Notes under the pieces: model-generated
The model's input: the letters and a program-made list of their open reading frames with translations, nothing else
What the model was told of the DNA's origin: nothing
Databases searched by the model: none
In this document: positions 7,826-14,632 of the stretch, piece after piece
How the letters are laid out: every line of letters begins with the position of its first letter
How positions within the stretch are numbered: position 1 is the stretch's first letter
Position numbers and translations under genes: made by a program
Source of the DNA: a virus
Reading direction: 5' to 3' (one strand)
Length of the DNA stretch: 39,786 nt
Virus record (IMG/VR): IMGVR_UViG_3300042485_000623
Location: 1-39,786 of that record

Positions 7826-8034
7826 TACAACCACTTACTCCTTACTGGGTTTGAATTACTGTTGCCATACTTGCGTTCAATCTTTACGCGCTTGGATCGC
7901 TTGGCCAACGCATCTGCTGTACGTTCAGGGTCCGGCACTGGCGGTAGGTTCGGGTTATGTTCGTCGCACAGACTTACATTGATGTAGCGCCGAGCCTTAC
8001 CGCCACAAACAAAACAGGCTACTTCGGAGTCCAT
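7825..8034 (-). CDS. Small zinc-finger protein (69 aa)
   Basis: CFVCGG (residues 8-13) and CDEH about 15 residues later form a likely C-x2-C...C-x2-H zinc site. A basic tail (AKRSKRVKIERKYG) suggests nucleic acid binding. The start is ATG at 8034, which overlaps the upstream gene by 16 bases. A TTG at 8055 would add seven residues but is less likely. The function is unknown. Confidence 0.7.
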   Translation of the reverse strand: MDSEVACFVCGGKARRYINVSLCDEHNPNLPPVPDPERTADALAKRSKRVKIERKYGNSNSNPVRSKWL

Positions 8035-8228
8035 ACATCTTCGAGTAGTTCCCAATTCATGCGAGTAGCAGGGATGCAGTTACCTTCTGAAATGTGCCAT
8101 GAAGTATAGGTAGTAAAAGTTTCGTGACAGTTCCGGCAGTGCCAGTTCTCAGCCCAATAGGACTTGTGGCAGCCACGACAGCGCAACCATGGAGCCTTAT
8201 CGGTTCCGTCTATGCGCTTCTCAATCAT
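8019..8228 (-). CDS. Small double-knuckle zinc protein (69 aa)
   Basis: CRGC (near residue 17) and CRNC (near 31) make a zinc ribbon, with histidines close by (CHKSYW, CHETF). The start ATG at 8228 overlaps the preceding stop by 8 bases. A GTG three codons upstream also exists. Its place in the replication operon suggests binding to DNA or to a host replication or transcription protein, but nothing in the sequence decides this. Confidence 0.75.
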   Translation of the reverse strand: MIEKRIDGTDKAPWLRCRGCHKSYWAENWHCRNCHETFTTYTSWHISEGNCIPATRMNWELLEDVWTPK

Positions 8229-8331
8229 TGTAACCACCAGCTGCCATGTAACAACTAATGCAAGCGCTGTCTTTGTATTGACAATCTTTACACTCTGGAT
8301 TTGGTGTGTGTGGACCAGTACCTTTAGCCAT
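8221..8331 (-). CDS. Small CxxC-CxxC peptide (36 aa)
   Basis: The sequence begins MAKGTGPHTPNPECKDC and carries CISC ten residues later, giving the four cysteines of a minimal zinc ribbon. The ATG at 8331 overlaps the stop of the nuclease gene by 8 bases. Both ends tile with neighbours, which supports translation despite the size. Confidence 0.6.
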   Translation of the reverse strand: MAKGTGPHTPNPECKDCQYKDSACISCYMAAGGYND

Positions 8332-8668
8332 TTTCAATCTCCTTTAACATGTTAATAAATTGAGCGCCAGACATGGTTACGTACCAATCTTCAGCGCTAG
8401 CCTTGCCTTTACGACGATGCCAAACAACACCGTAATCAGCTTTGGCGTTTAGGCGCTCGACTTCAGTTTCATCAACCCAGCCACCGATCTTGCCAGCGTA
8501 TGAATCGTGATACTTAACTTCGAACACCCAACCAGGAATACCGGTTATGTCACCTTTATCGTTAACACCATTAAGCGCACGACGTTCAGCGTACTTGAAT
8601 CCAGCGCGAATCAACGCATCTACAACAGCGTTTTCACCGCGAGTTCCTTTTACCCTTGCTTTAGACAT
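8324..8668 (-). CDS. PD-(D/E)XK nuclease, Holliday-junction-resolvase-like
   Basis: This 114-aa protein has the layout of a minimal PD-(D/E)XK nuclease of the archaeal Hjc / phage resolvase type. E12 sits in the first helix (TRGENAVVDAL), D40 in GDITGIP, and the E-x-K pair is E50/K52 (VFEVKYH). It likely cuts branched DNA made during recombination-dependent replication, or trims ends before packaging. It is encoded two genes after SSB with an 8-base overlap to the small membrane peptide before it. A VRR-Nuc or Mrr-like activity is the alternative. Confidence 0.8.
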   Translation of the reverse strand: MSKARVKGTRGENAVVDALIRAGFKYAERRALNGVNDKGDITGIPGWVFEVKYHDSYAGKIGGWVDETEVERLNAKADYGVVWHRRKGKASAEDWYVTMSGAQFINMLKEIENG

Positions 8669-8735
8669 CGCGATCCATCCATAGGAGCAGCGCTAATGTT
8701 CCCACCAGCGCCGCCCCGATTAGAAACTCAATCAT
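8661..8735 (-). CDS. 24-aa single-pass membrane peptide
   Basis: The sequence begins MIEFLIGAALVGTLALLLWM and is almost entirely one transmembrane helix with an acidic end. The ATG at 8735 overlaps the SSB stop as TAATG, and the stop overlaps the nuclease start by 8 bases. The exact tiling between two confident genes supports it. The function is unknown. Confidence 0.6.
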   Translation of the reverse strand: MIEFLIGAALVGTLALLLWMDRDV

Positions 8736-9181
8736 TAGAACGGAACTTCTTCGCTTTGCTTCCAAGGATCGCCCAAAACTTCTTCGATGGTAGCGCCAAG
8801 AGTAGCCATGCCACGTTCCATCTTGTTGGACTTAGTTGCCTTTGATAAGCGAGCAGCTTGGTTAACCAATGATGGTCCAATGTCAGTTGCTTCCAGTTCA
8901 ATGGCAGTACCGGTAGTTCCATCCTTCTTCTCGAAGGTACGAGGCTTCAAGTTGCCGGTAACGATTACTCGCGATCCCTTTGATAAGGATTCTGCTGCAT
9001 TTTCAGCAAGGTTATTCCAAGCGCTAACGTCCATCCAGAGAGTATCTCCATCAGTCCAAGTGCCATCGGCTTGCTTCTTGCGATCAGTCACAGCGACGCG
9101 CAGTTTTACAAACGCAGCGCCAGACTTGGTAAAACGTAGTTCTGGATCAGCGCCCAGATTTCCACTAATTGTTGTTGCCAT
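8735..9181 (-). CDS. ssb: Single-stranded DNA-binding protein
   Basis: This 148-aa protein has an OB fold: TISGNLGADPELRFTKSGAA at the start, then VTDRKK, LWMDVSAWNNLAENAAESL and KGSRVIVTGNLKPR. The C-terminus is acidic and ends EEVPF, as in SSBs whose tail recruits partners. It coats single-stranded DNA in replication and in Rad52-type annealing. The ATG at 9181 is preferred over 9190 because GGGAGG lies ten bases before it but only one base before the other. Confidence 0.95.
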   Translation of the reverse strand: MATTISGNLGADPELRFTKSGAAFVKLRVAVTDRKKQADGTWTDGDTLWMDVSAWNNLAENAAESLSKGSRVIVTGNLKPRTFEKKDGTTGTAIELEATDIGPSLVNQAARLSKATKSNKMERGMATLGATIEEVLGDPWKQSEEVPF

Positions 9182-9186
9182 TTCTT

Positions 9187-9450
9187 TCATCCCTCCCAGG
9201 AGTTGCGCATGAGACCTTCTGCATGCGCTTCTTTCGGATGTAGGGTGACCCAGCTATGGCACGAATGACATAACGGGACACAGTTATCTTTATCTAAAAT
9301 TGACCCACCTCTTGCGCGAGTCAAAACTTCATGTACTTCTGTTGCTTCTGCTGAATTACAACGAATACAAATTGCATCCTGCAGCACTTCGGCAACCAGC
9401 TTTCGACGCGCTATGTAAAGGCGAGCCATCTTCTTGGAACGTGGTCTCAT
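9187..9450 (-). CDS. HNH endonuclease
   Basis: This 87-aa protein has CIRC, then VHEVLTRARGGSILDKDNCV and PLCHSCHSWVTLHPKEA. This is a typical HNH core with two zinc knuckles (CxxC and CxxC) and the catalytic His in the VHE position. The usual D-H-I/V-x-P is replaced by VHEVL. The start at 9450 is chosen because it forms ATGA with the methyltransferase stop; an ATG at 9468 is also possible. The position next to a C5 methyltransferase suggests a self-protected restriction-like nuclease, or simply a packaging or free-standing HNH nuclease. Confidence 0.85.
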   Translation of the reverse strand: MRPRSKKMARLYIARRKLVAEVLQDAICIRCNSAEATEVHEVLTRARGGSILDKDNCVPLCHSCHSWVTLHPKEAHAEGLMRNSWEG

Positions 9451-9947
9451 AAACGAAATCCTATCCATTCAATTACGTTTACAGTGACAGCATTTCCCAT
9501 CTGCTTGTAGCGCTGAGTATCTGATTGTTCATCAGTCCAGCCGTCAGGGAATCCCTGTAGGCGCTCACACTCAGTTGGAGTTAAGCGACGAACGCGCATT
9601 GGTTCAGCGATGAATGTTTGCGCGTGATGTGATTGAACACTTGGTTGTAAAGATTGCAAAGCCCTAGCCTGTTCTATTTCAGTAGCCGAAAAGTTGTTAG
9701 CCTTAGCGTCCTCACGAATTGAGTAAGCCACAGCTTGAGCGCCAGTCTGGTCGAGAGTGTATGAAGGATCGTTCTCAGTTCCTAAGCCAAGACCGTTCTG
9801 TTTCTTTTCCATTTCTCTACCGTCCTGGATTGGATAAGCAAGAATCGGCATGTTGTTCCCACCAGTTCCCATTCTTGCTTGCAAAGTATTAATCACATCT
9901 CCTTGGATGCGTATGTCAGCTACGCGATTACCGTAAAAAATAATCAA
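9447..9947 (-). CDS. C5-cytosine methyltransferase, C-terminal part (frameshifted)
   Basis: This frame carries the C-terminal motifs of a C5 methyltransferase: TLQARMGTGGNNMP (target-recognition region), RVRRLTPTECERLQGFPDGW (motif IX) and QMGNAVTVNVIEWIG (motif X). It lies +1 relative to the N-terminal part and has only a TTG for a start at 9947, inside the upstream gene. Removing one T from the six-T run (9935-9940) would join the two into one protein of about 440 aa. The break is therefore a homopolymer indel, either a sequencing error, a real inactivating mutation, or a phase-variable switch. Confidence 0.8.
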   Translation of the reverse strand: MIIFYGNRVADIRIQGDVINTLQARMGTGGNNMPILAYPIQDGREMEKKQNGLGLGTENDPSYTLDQTGAQAVAYSIREDAKANNFSATEIEQARALQSLQPSVQSHHAQTFIAEPMRVRRLTPTECERLQGFPDGWTDEQSDTQRYKQMGNAVTVNVIEWIGFRL

Positions 9948-10782
9948 ATCTACCGACCTGCAGCACTACCGGAAATCTATTTTTTTCAGGCATCATCTGC
10001 TGTTTAGCAATCACTGTGTCCAGAGTTTGACTGATCTGACCGCCATCCCACCACATTCCATCATTAACAACAATCTTGTTTTCGTGTACCTGTTGCTGTT
10101 GTGGAAACTTATGGTCGCTAGCGCACAAAGCTCCAACTATTCCGGATCCGACGATGCTACCTGTTCTAGTGCTTCGTTTAGCATTTCCGGTAGTTTCTTG
10201 TCCCGCTTGGTCGCCCGTCTTAGGATTCCCCGCGCTGCTTTCCCACTCAGAGAGTATCGTTCGGAAGGGTTCTGTTCCAACACTTGCGACAATGAAGACT
10301 CGACGACGGCGCTGGGCGACTCCGAAGAATTGCGAATTAAGAATACGCCATTCGATGTTGCTATACCCTGCGTCGGCCAACTCAGTGAGGAGGACTCCGA
10401 AGTCGCGTCCTTGGTTGCTTGATAGAAGTCCTGGCACATTTTCCAAGAGAATTGTTTTGGCTTTAACAGCTTTCGCGAAAGCGAGTGCGTCGTAGAATAA
10501 TCCAGATCGCTTGCCATCCAATCCAGCGCGCTTACCTGCGACACTAAGGTCTTGGCAAGGGAATCCTCCTGCGACGAGATCAACGTTTCCTGTAAGTCCA
10601 ATTTCATCAGCCCAATCTATTGCTGTAGTTACATCATTATGCTTTGGCACATCTGGCCAATGACGAGCAAGCACACTCTGAGCATGCTTATCAATTTCAA
10701 CTTGACCGACGCAAGTGTGACCTGAGCGTTCTAAGCCCAGATCAAACCCACCTACACCGGCAAATAAACTAACGAACCGCAC
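9928..10782 (-). CDS. C5-cytosine DNA methyltransferase, N-terminal part
   Basis: This is 284 aa. It shows motif I (FVSLFAGVGGFDLGLE), the catalytic loop GGFPCQDLS with Cys76 (motif IV), LLENVPGL (motif VI) and QRRRRVFIVA (motif VIII). It transfers a methyl group from S-adenosylmethionine to C5 of cytosine. It ends early after VLQVGRFDYFLR because of the frameshift, so it lacks motifs IX and X. The start is GTG at 10782, overlapping a zinc peptide gene by 14 bases. In a phage it likely protects DNA from host restriction. Confidence 0.85.
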   Translation of the reverse strand: MRFVSLFAGVGGFDLGLERSGHTCVGQVEIDKHAQSVLARHWPDVPKHNDVTTAIDWADEIGLTGNVDLVAGGFPCQDLSVAGKRAGLDGKRSGLFYDALAFAKAVKAKTILLENVPGLLSSNQGRDFGVLLTELADAGYSNIEWRILNSQFFGVAQRRRRVFIVASVGTEPFRTILSEWESSAGNPKTGDQAGQETTGNAKRSTRTGSIVGSGIVGALCASDHKFPQQQQVHENKIVVNDGMWWDGGQISQTLDTVIAKQQMMPEKNRFPVVLQVGRFDYFLR

Positions 10783-10870
10783 TTAGCACCAACTTACAAG
10801 TGGAGCAGTCGTGCTTAGTGTGAACCCATCCACCGCATCCAGCGCAGCGAGTGATCTTGTCGTCAAACAT
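10769..10870 (-). CDS. Small zinc-ribbon peptide (33 aa)
   Basis: The sequence begins MFDDKITRCAGCGGWVH and has a second knuckle CSTC, a minimal C-x2-C...C-x2-C ribbon. The ATG at 10870 overlaps the nuclease stop as TAATG, and its end overlaps the methyltransferase start. The function is unknown. It resembles the other small zinc proteins in this operon in size and layout but not in sequence. Confidence 0.65.
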   Translation of the reverse strand: MFDDKITRCAGCGGWVHTKHDCSTCKLVLSAVR

Positions 10871-11775
10871 TATTTTTCCCATCCTGGTAACTTCCTTACC
10901 TCAATGCGGTCATAGGAACCTTCGTCTTTGTTAACGGTAATCCAGCGAACAGCGACACCTTCTTCGGTGAATCCGTTTACACCATCAAGGTGTACGCGAG
11001 CCTGCTCTTTGATCTTCTTGTTCTCAGATTCAGCCTTGTTAGCTTCAAAGTAAGTGTGCGCTGCCGTTGCCAGTTCCCCAAGGATTGCTTCACCAGTTAA
11101 TTCATCGGATCGGCAAGTTGAGTAGTAAGGGCAAAAGCGACGACACATCTCACGTGGCCAGTCTTTAGATGCTTCTTCCTTGTTGACTACGGCATAGATA
11201 ACATCGCTTACCCAGTCGTTACATCCAGCAATGATTTCCTCGTCGAAGCGCTGTTGGTAAACGAACGGCACATTGTTAGCACCGGAACGATCTACGTAAC
11301 AGATACGCACTATTGGATTAGGGCGCAGGATCTCTGCCTGTACTAATCCCAGCGCGTATAGATGAACCTGGCGCAAGTGTGCAATGTCTACACCGATGCG
11401 CCTACGATAGTTCAAGTCACCGACGGTCTTAAAGTCAGTTACAGAATTTTCGAGAGGATCAATTTCATCAGCATGACCTACCATTACTGCACCATTTGGA
11501 AGCTCAATCTCAATAGCAACTTCATGCAGAAGGTGTGGATGAATATCCCCACGCGACTTCTCAAGTCCCTTATGAATAAAAGTTCCCATAATTGCTGCTG
11601 CGCTGGCATTACGGTCAGTCATTGGTGTACCGATTGTGATATGGCGCGCACGTTCACGGCACACCATATCTGACGGTCCTATTAAACCTGATACGGATTG
11701 TTGGGAACGCTCAGACTTGCCATCAGCATCTGCTAAATCAAGCCAAAAACGTTCCGCGTACTCATTCGCTTCCAT
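10870..11775 (-). CDS. Cas4/RecB-like exonuclease with iron-sulfur cysteines
   Basis: This is a 301-aa PD-(D/E)XK exonuclease. Catalytic-region motifs are GTFIHKGLE (H68), GHADEID (D103/D106), DFKT (D114, K116) and RQVHLYALG (QxxxY). One cysteine near the N-terminus (C39) and three near the C-terminus (C211, C215, C221; MCRRFCPYYSTC) match the arrangement that ligates a [4Fe-4S] cluster in Cas4 and AddB-type nucleases. It should resect DNA ends to make single strands for the annealing protein encoded just upstream, which it overlaps by 14 bases. Confidence 0.9.
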   Translation of the reverse strand: MEANEYAERFWLDLADADGKSERSQQSVSGLIGPSDMVCRERARHITIGTPMTDRNASAAAIMGTFIHKGLEKSRGDIHPHLLHEVAIEIELPNGAVMVGHADEIDPLENSVTDFKTVGDLNYRRRIGVDIAHLRQVHLYALGLVQAEILRPNPIVRICYVDRSGANNVPFVYQQRFDEEIIAGCNDWVSDVIYAVVNKEEASKDWPREMCRRFCPYYSTCRSDELTGEAILGELATAAHTYFEANKAESENKKIKEQARVHLDGVNGFTEEGVAVRWITVNKDEGSYDRIEVRKLPGWEK

Positions 11776-12355
11776 CTGTTACCGGCTTGCCCAAAATGTT
11801 AACGCGCTTTAATTGTTGGGGTACTCCGCCTTGTGGCTTGGATGGTTCAGCTTTGACGACTTCAGGTTTGGATTCTTCTTCTCGACTCTCCTCAGCATCC
11901 AGCACCGCACGAACGACAGAACCCGTACCGCCGTTATTGTATAGAGATAAGCCAAATTGATCGCCCAAATTGATGGCACACCGTTTGAAAGCTTGGCTCT
12001 CAGCAGTTTTGATCGCCATGTCGTGAGCGTCAGCTCGGCTAGGATTATTCTGCGAATCACCGACAGCGGCTTCGGTATAAACTGCATCTTCCATTCCTCC
12101 AGTAAAAATTGTTAGACGCATAGTTGCGCGGTAGGCAACAGTCCATCTAGTCTTGCCATCTTTTTCAATGCTGGTTTCAAAGATTGGTTCCATGTCAACC
12201 AGTTCAGCGCTCCAGTTAGCAAATCCAAAAATACGGATTAAGTGAGCGCGTACATCCCAGGCTTCTAAGTGAGCAAACCCCTTACCATCTTTACCAACTC
12301 GACTAGGGTTAATCCCCTTTAGTAGTTGCTCTGTCTGGTTCTTTCTTAGACTCAT
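11762..12355 (-). CDS. Rad52-like single-strand annealing protein
   Basis: This 197-aa protein shows the N-terminal Rad52/Rad22 pattern: LLKGINPSRVGKDGKGFAHL, then IFGFANWSAELVDM, YRATMRLTI, and the core AVGDSQNNPSRADAHDMAIK followed by TAESQAFKRCAINLGDQFGL. These are the residues of the ring-forming annealing domain. A disordered, charged tail follows. Paired with a Cas4-like exonuclease and SSB it forms a Red-type recombination module for annealing, end repair and concatemer formation. The start overlaps the preceding stop as ATGA. Confidence 0.9.
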   Translation of the reverse strand: MSLRKNQTEQLLKGINPSRVGKDGKGFAHLEAWDVRAHLIRIFGFANWSAELVDMEPIFETSIEKDGKTRWTVAYRATMRLTIFTGGMEDAVYTEAAVGDSQNNPSRADAHDMAIKTAESQAFKRCAINLGDQFGLSLYNNGGTGSVVRAVLDAEESREEESKPEVVKAEPSKPQGGVPQQLKRVNILGKPVTDGSE

Positions 12356-12654
12356 GTAAGAATCTCCATCTCCTCGTTGATTGACCCGTAGGCCATGTTT
12401 AGCGCTGTTAACGCTGCTTGCCGGTCTATTGTTCCCAGCTCAAAGATCAACTGTTCTACAGTGACCCTTGGTAGCACGTAATCTCCGAACAACGTGCGAA
12501 TGAAGTTAAACAACAATTGCTGTTCGTCTAACTCGAAATAATGCCCTTCAGCCCTGTATTCACTGGACGAAACGCGGTCAGGATCTATCTCACCAAAGAG
12601 ACTAGATACCCTTAGTAATTGATTTACAGCGGTAGTAACTCTGTAGTTACCCAT
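12352..12654 (-). CDS. Hypothetical protein, first gene of the replication operon
   Basis: This 100-aa acidic, helical protein begins MGNYRVTTAVNQLLRVSSLF. No family is recognised. The ATG at 12654 has a strong ribosome site (GGAAGGAG), and just upstream a short hairpin CCCC-GAAA-GGGG (12668-12679) with a GNRA loop that may protect or tune the leader. It is transcribed from promoter P2. Its position suggests a very early protein. Confidence 0.8.
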   Translation of the reverse strand: MGNYRVTTAVNQLLRVSSLFGEIDPDRVSSSEYRAEGHYFELDEQQLLFNFIRTLFGDYVLPRVTVEQLIFELGTIDRQAALTALNMAYGSINEEMEILT

Positions 12655-12691
12655 AATCTACTCCTTCCCCTTTCGGGGTTCCATGGGTCTA

Positions 12692-12719
12692 ACATTACAC
12701 GCTGCCACTGACATGTCAA
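12692..12719 (-). promoter_or_regulatory. Predicted promoter P2 with palindromic operator
   Basis: TTGACA (12714-12719) and TAATGT (12692-12697) are separated by 16 bases on the minus strand. The perfect palindrome TGACATGTCA (12709-12718) overlaps the -35, exactly as in P1 (3122-3149). It should drive the recombination and replication operon. It faces away from the plus-strand regulator gene at 12757. Confidence 0.75.
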
Positions 12720-12744
12720 TTAGCGTAGTGGGGTGTGTCGCCAC

Positions 12745-12750
12745 TAAGAT
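12745..12750 (+). promoter_or_regulatory. Predicted leaderless promoter -10 for the plus-strand regulator
   Basis: TAAGAT is followed by six bases (AAGGCT) and ATG, so the transcript would begin at or beside the start codon. The P2 palindrome lies about 27 bases upstream of this element, where a bound protein could act on both promoters. Confidence 0.5.
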
Positions 12751-12756
12751 AAGGCT

Positions 12757-13044
12757 ATGAACGTTACAGAGTACCTCCTAATAGATGATCCCCTAGAGCG
12801 CCTAGCTGCGCTGAGTGAAGAAATCCGCATACGCCAAGAAGAAGTACGGGAACTTTCAAAGATCCGCGCTGCCGCTGTGTGCGAGGCATACGAACAGAAA
12901 CACCGCCCAGCAGTGATAGCCAAGGCAGGCGGATTCAATGAGTCACGCATGCGCCAGATCCTTGTCCAGGCTAAACACCAAAAGAGCTACGACTGGTCAG
13001 AGAACTCTAAGGCAACTCAGTTTAAGAAACCTACTGATTATTAA
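12757..13044 (+). CDS. Small HTH transcriptional regulator, the only clear plus-strand gene
   Basis: This is a 95-aa protein. Residues about 12-38 form a charged helix (LERLAALSEEIRIRQEEVRE). Residues about 38-72 form an HTH: RAAAVCEAYEQKHRPAVIAK, then GGFNESRMRQIL. This organisation is common in actinobacterial and phage HTH regulators. It is transcribed away from the replication operon, with the shared TGACATGTCA operator between them, and ends at a hairpin terminator (13041-13082). A role as repressor or switch protein for P1 and P2 is inferred. No integrase accompanies it. Confidence 0.85.
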   Translation: MNVTEYLLIDDPLERLAALSEEIRIRQEEVRELSKIRAAAVCEAYEQKHRPAVIAKAGGFNESRMRQILVQAKHQKSYDWSENSKATQFKKPTDY

Positions 13045-13082
13045 AAGAAAATCCCCACTTGTTTTGCAACAGAGGTGGGGAT
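13041..13082. terminator. Bidirectional terminator between regulator and lysis operon
   Basis: Eight-base arms ATCCCCAC (13051-13058) and GTGGGGAT (13075-13082) form a hairpin. On the minus strand it is followed by TTTCTTTTAATAAT, a good terminator for the lysis operon. On the plus strand the tail is a poorer T tract. Confidence 0.8.
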
Positions 13083-13103
13083 CGAGACTTTCTAATTATA
13101 GCG

Positions 13104-13283
13104 TTACTCGTCGTTGTCGCGTAGAGGAATCGTTAGTAGCCACACAACTAATCCGCCCACAATAATGTATCCAGTTATTAGCTGGGCTGATCCGGTTAAT
13201 GTTGCATACGCTATGAGTAAACCAACAAAAGTATAGGTTTCTCCTGTGATTTCACGTAGGTATTTTTTTATCCACTTAATCAT
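13104..13283 (-). CDS. Small two-helix membrane protein, second holin candidate
   Basis: This 59-aa protein has a basic N-terminus (MIKWIKKYLRE), hydrophobic segments at about 17-30 and 34-53, and a charged C-terminus (RDNDE). It is the last gene of the lysis operon, with a strong ribosome site (AGGAGG) and an ATGA overlap with the gene before. Size and topology fit a holin, antiholin or accessory membrane protein. Confidence 0.75.
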   Translation of the reverse strand: MIKWIKKYLREITGETYTFVGLLIAYATLTGSAQLITGYIIVGGLVVWLLTIPLRDNDE

Positions 13284-14632
13284 TTGATCCTCCTAACTTG
13301 CGCTAGTTGAGTCACAATTACTGCTGCGACTACGGTATTTTGGGAAGTTTCGCGTTCTTCTTCGGTCATGTCAGCGCCTACGTGCCTAAGAGCTTTAAGC
13401 GCTTTGCCTGGGTCGCTAAAGATTGTTGATATTAACTCTGCCGGTGTATCAAAGATTTCAATAGCGTCAGCAACTTCAGCGGTAAGAATGACTCCATTTT
13501 CTAAAGTGATCGGAGTATTTGGTGGCAGGTCTGCGTAGTCAAGGCCAGATGCTTGGAAGTCTTCAAAGCTGACTGCTTCGCCAGGCGCTAGATTTGCTAT
13601 AAGTTCTTCTGCAGTAGTTGGAACTTGTACAACTTCTTGTACAGGTTCTAATGTAGGTTCAGGCGTAACGCTAGGCGTTACTAATGGTTCAGGAGATGGT
13701 GATTCACTTTGAGTAGGTTCAGGTACTGGCGTTGGCTCTGGGTTCAGAGTTGGTTCAACGCTTTCGACTGGATTAGGGCTAAAACTTGGCACAGGTTCTA
13801 AGGTTGGCTCAGGAGGCGCTGTAAGCGATTCTGAGGGACTTGGGGTAGGAGTTGGCTCTGGAGTTGGCGTTGGTTCTAAAGTCGGCTCAGGAGTCGGTGT
13901 AGGGCTTGGAATTTCTGTGGGACTAGGCAAAATCGTTGGTTCTGGGGTTGGTTCTGGTGTTGGTGTTTCAGTTGGTGTAGGAGTTGGTTCTGGGGTAGGT
14001 GTTGGCTCTGGTGTAGGAGTTTCAGATGGGACTACTGGTGGCTCTGTGAAAGATGGGGGAGTTGGTGATGGTGATACTTCTATAGGTATACCGCCATCGC
14101 CTACATCAAAGGCAGCTTCAATGTTTACCACTGGCTCACCTTGAGTAAACCGAATACCACGACGCAAGTTATCTGGAGTCCATCCAAAGGTAACTATTTC
14201 TCCATGCCAAGTTCCGTTCGGGTACTTGTTAATAACTAATCGGATCTGAGTTAATTCACCAGTTGACTGTGGAAATGGGCGAACACTCCACTCGGCGCAG
14301 AATGTGTTTTCAGTAGACCCAAACGAAAGATAAGCGCCCTGTCCAAAAGTAACCCAGTCATAACCAGCAACAGATACCGATGGAGTCTGTGGGTAATCCC
14401 AATAAGTTCCGTCTGGTCTTCCAAAAGTAAGAGTTCCGTTAGTTGAAATGTAAACATTTTCGTACTCGGTTTCACCCAGCTTTAGAGTGAACGGAAGATT
14501 AGCGGCGTAGGAACTATCGTCGTCACCGGTATACGTGTAAGCATTGCAAATAACTTGCGCTGAGGCTGGGGAAGTCATAGCAAAGATTCCAACCATCAAG
14601 GCAACCATGCCGAGCCGGAACATTTTTCTCAC
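13280..14632 (-). CDS. Secreted protein with long Pro-Thr-rich stalk
   Basis: This is a 450-aa protein. The N-terminus is a Sec signal peptide (MRKMFRLGMVALMVG...ASA-Q). Residues about 27-190 form a globular beta domain with two cysteines. Residues about 195-340 are PTPEPT-type repeats, as in actinobacterial wall-spanning linkers. The C-terminal region has an acidic helix and ends QVRRIK. The start is GTG at 14632, forming TAGTG with the upstream stop and giving a good signal peptide. Export from the infected cell and attachment to or crossing of the wall are inferred. It could aid lysis or block other phages. Confidence 0.8.
   Translation of the reverse strand: MRKMFRLGMVALMVGIFAMTSPASAQVICNAYTYTGDDDSSYAANLPFTLKLGETEYENVYISTNGTLTFGRPDGTYWDYPQTPSVSVAGYDWVTFGQGAYLSFGSTENTFCAEWSVRPFPQSTGELTQIRLVINKYPNGTWHGEIVTFGWTPDNLRRGIRFTQGEPVVNIEAAFDVGDGGIPIEVSPSPTPPSFTEPPVVPSETPTPEPTPTPEPTPTPTETPTPEPTPEPTILPSPTEIPSPTPTPEPTLEPTPTPEPTPTPSPSESLTAPPEPTLEPVPSFSPNPVESVEPTLNPEPTPVPEPTQSESPSPEPLVTPSVTPEPTLEPVQEVVQVPTTAEELIANLAPGEAVSFEDFQASGLDYADLPPNTPITLENGVILTAEVADAIEIFDTPAELISTIFSDPGKALKALRHVGADMTEEERETSQNTVVAAVIVTQLAQVRRIK

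Noticed and set aside
9928-9947. Programmed -1 ribosomal frameshift joining the methyltransferase halves
   Set aside because: The second half is in the +1 frame; a -1 shift at the T run would not enter it, and no pseudoknot is evident.
8787-10495. Long plus-strand open frames opposite the SSB and methyltransferase genes
   Set aside because: They mirror confident minus-strand genes, lack recognisable motifs and ribosome sites, and do not form an operon.
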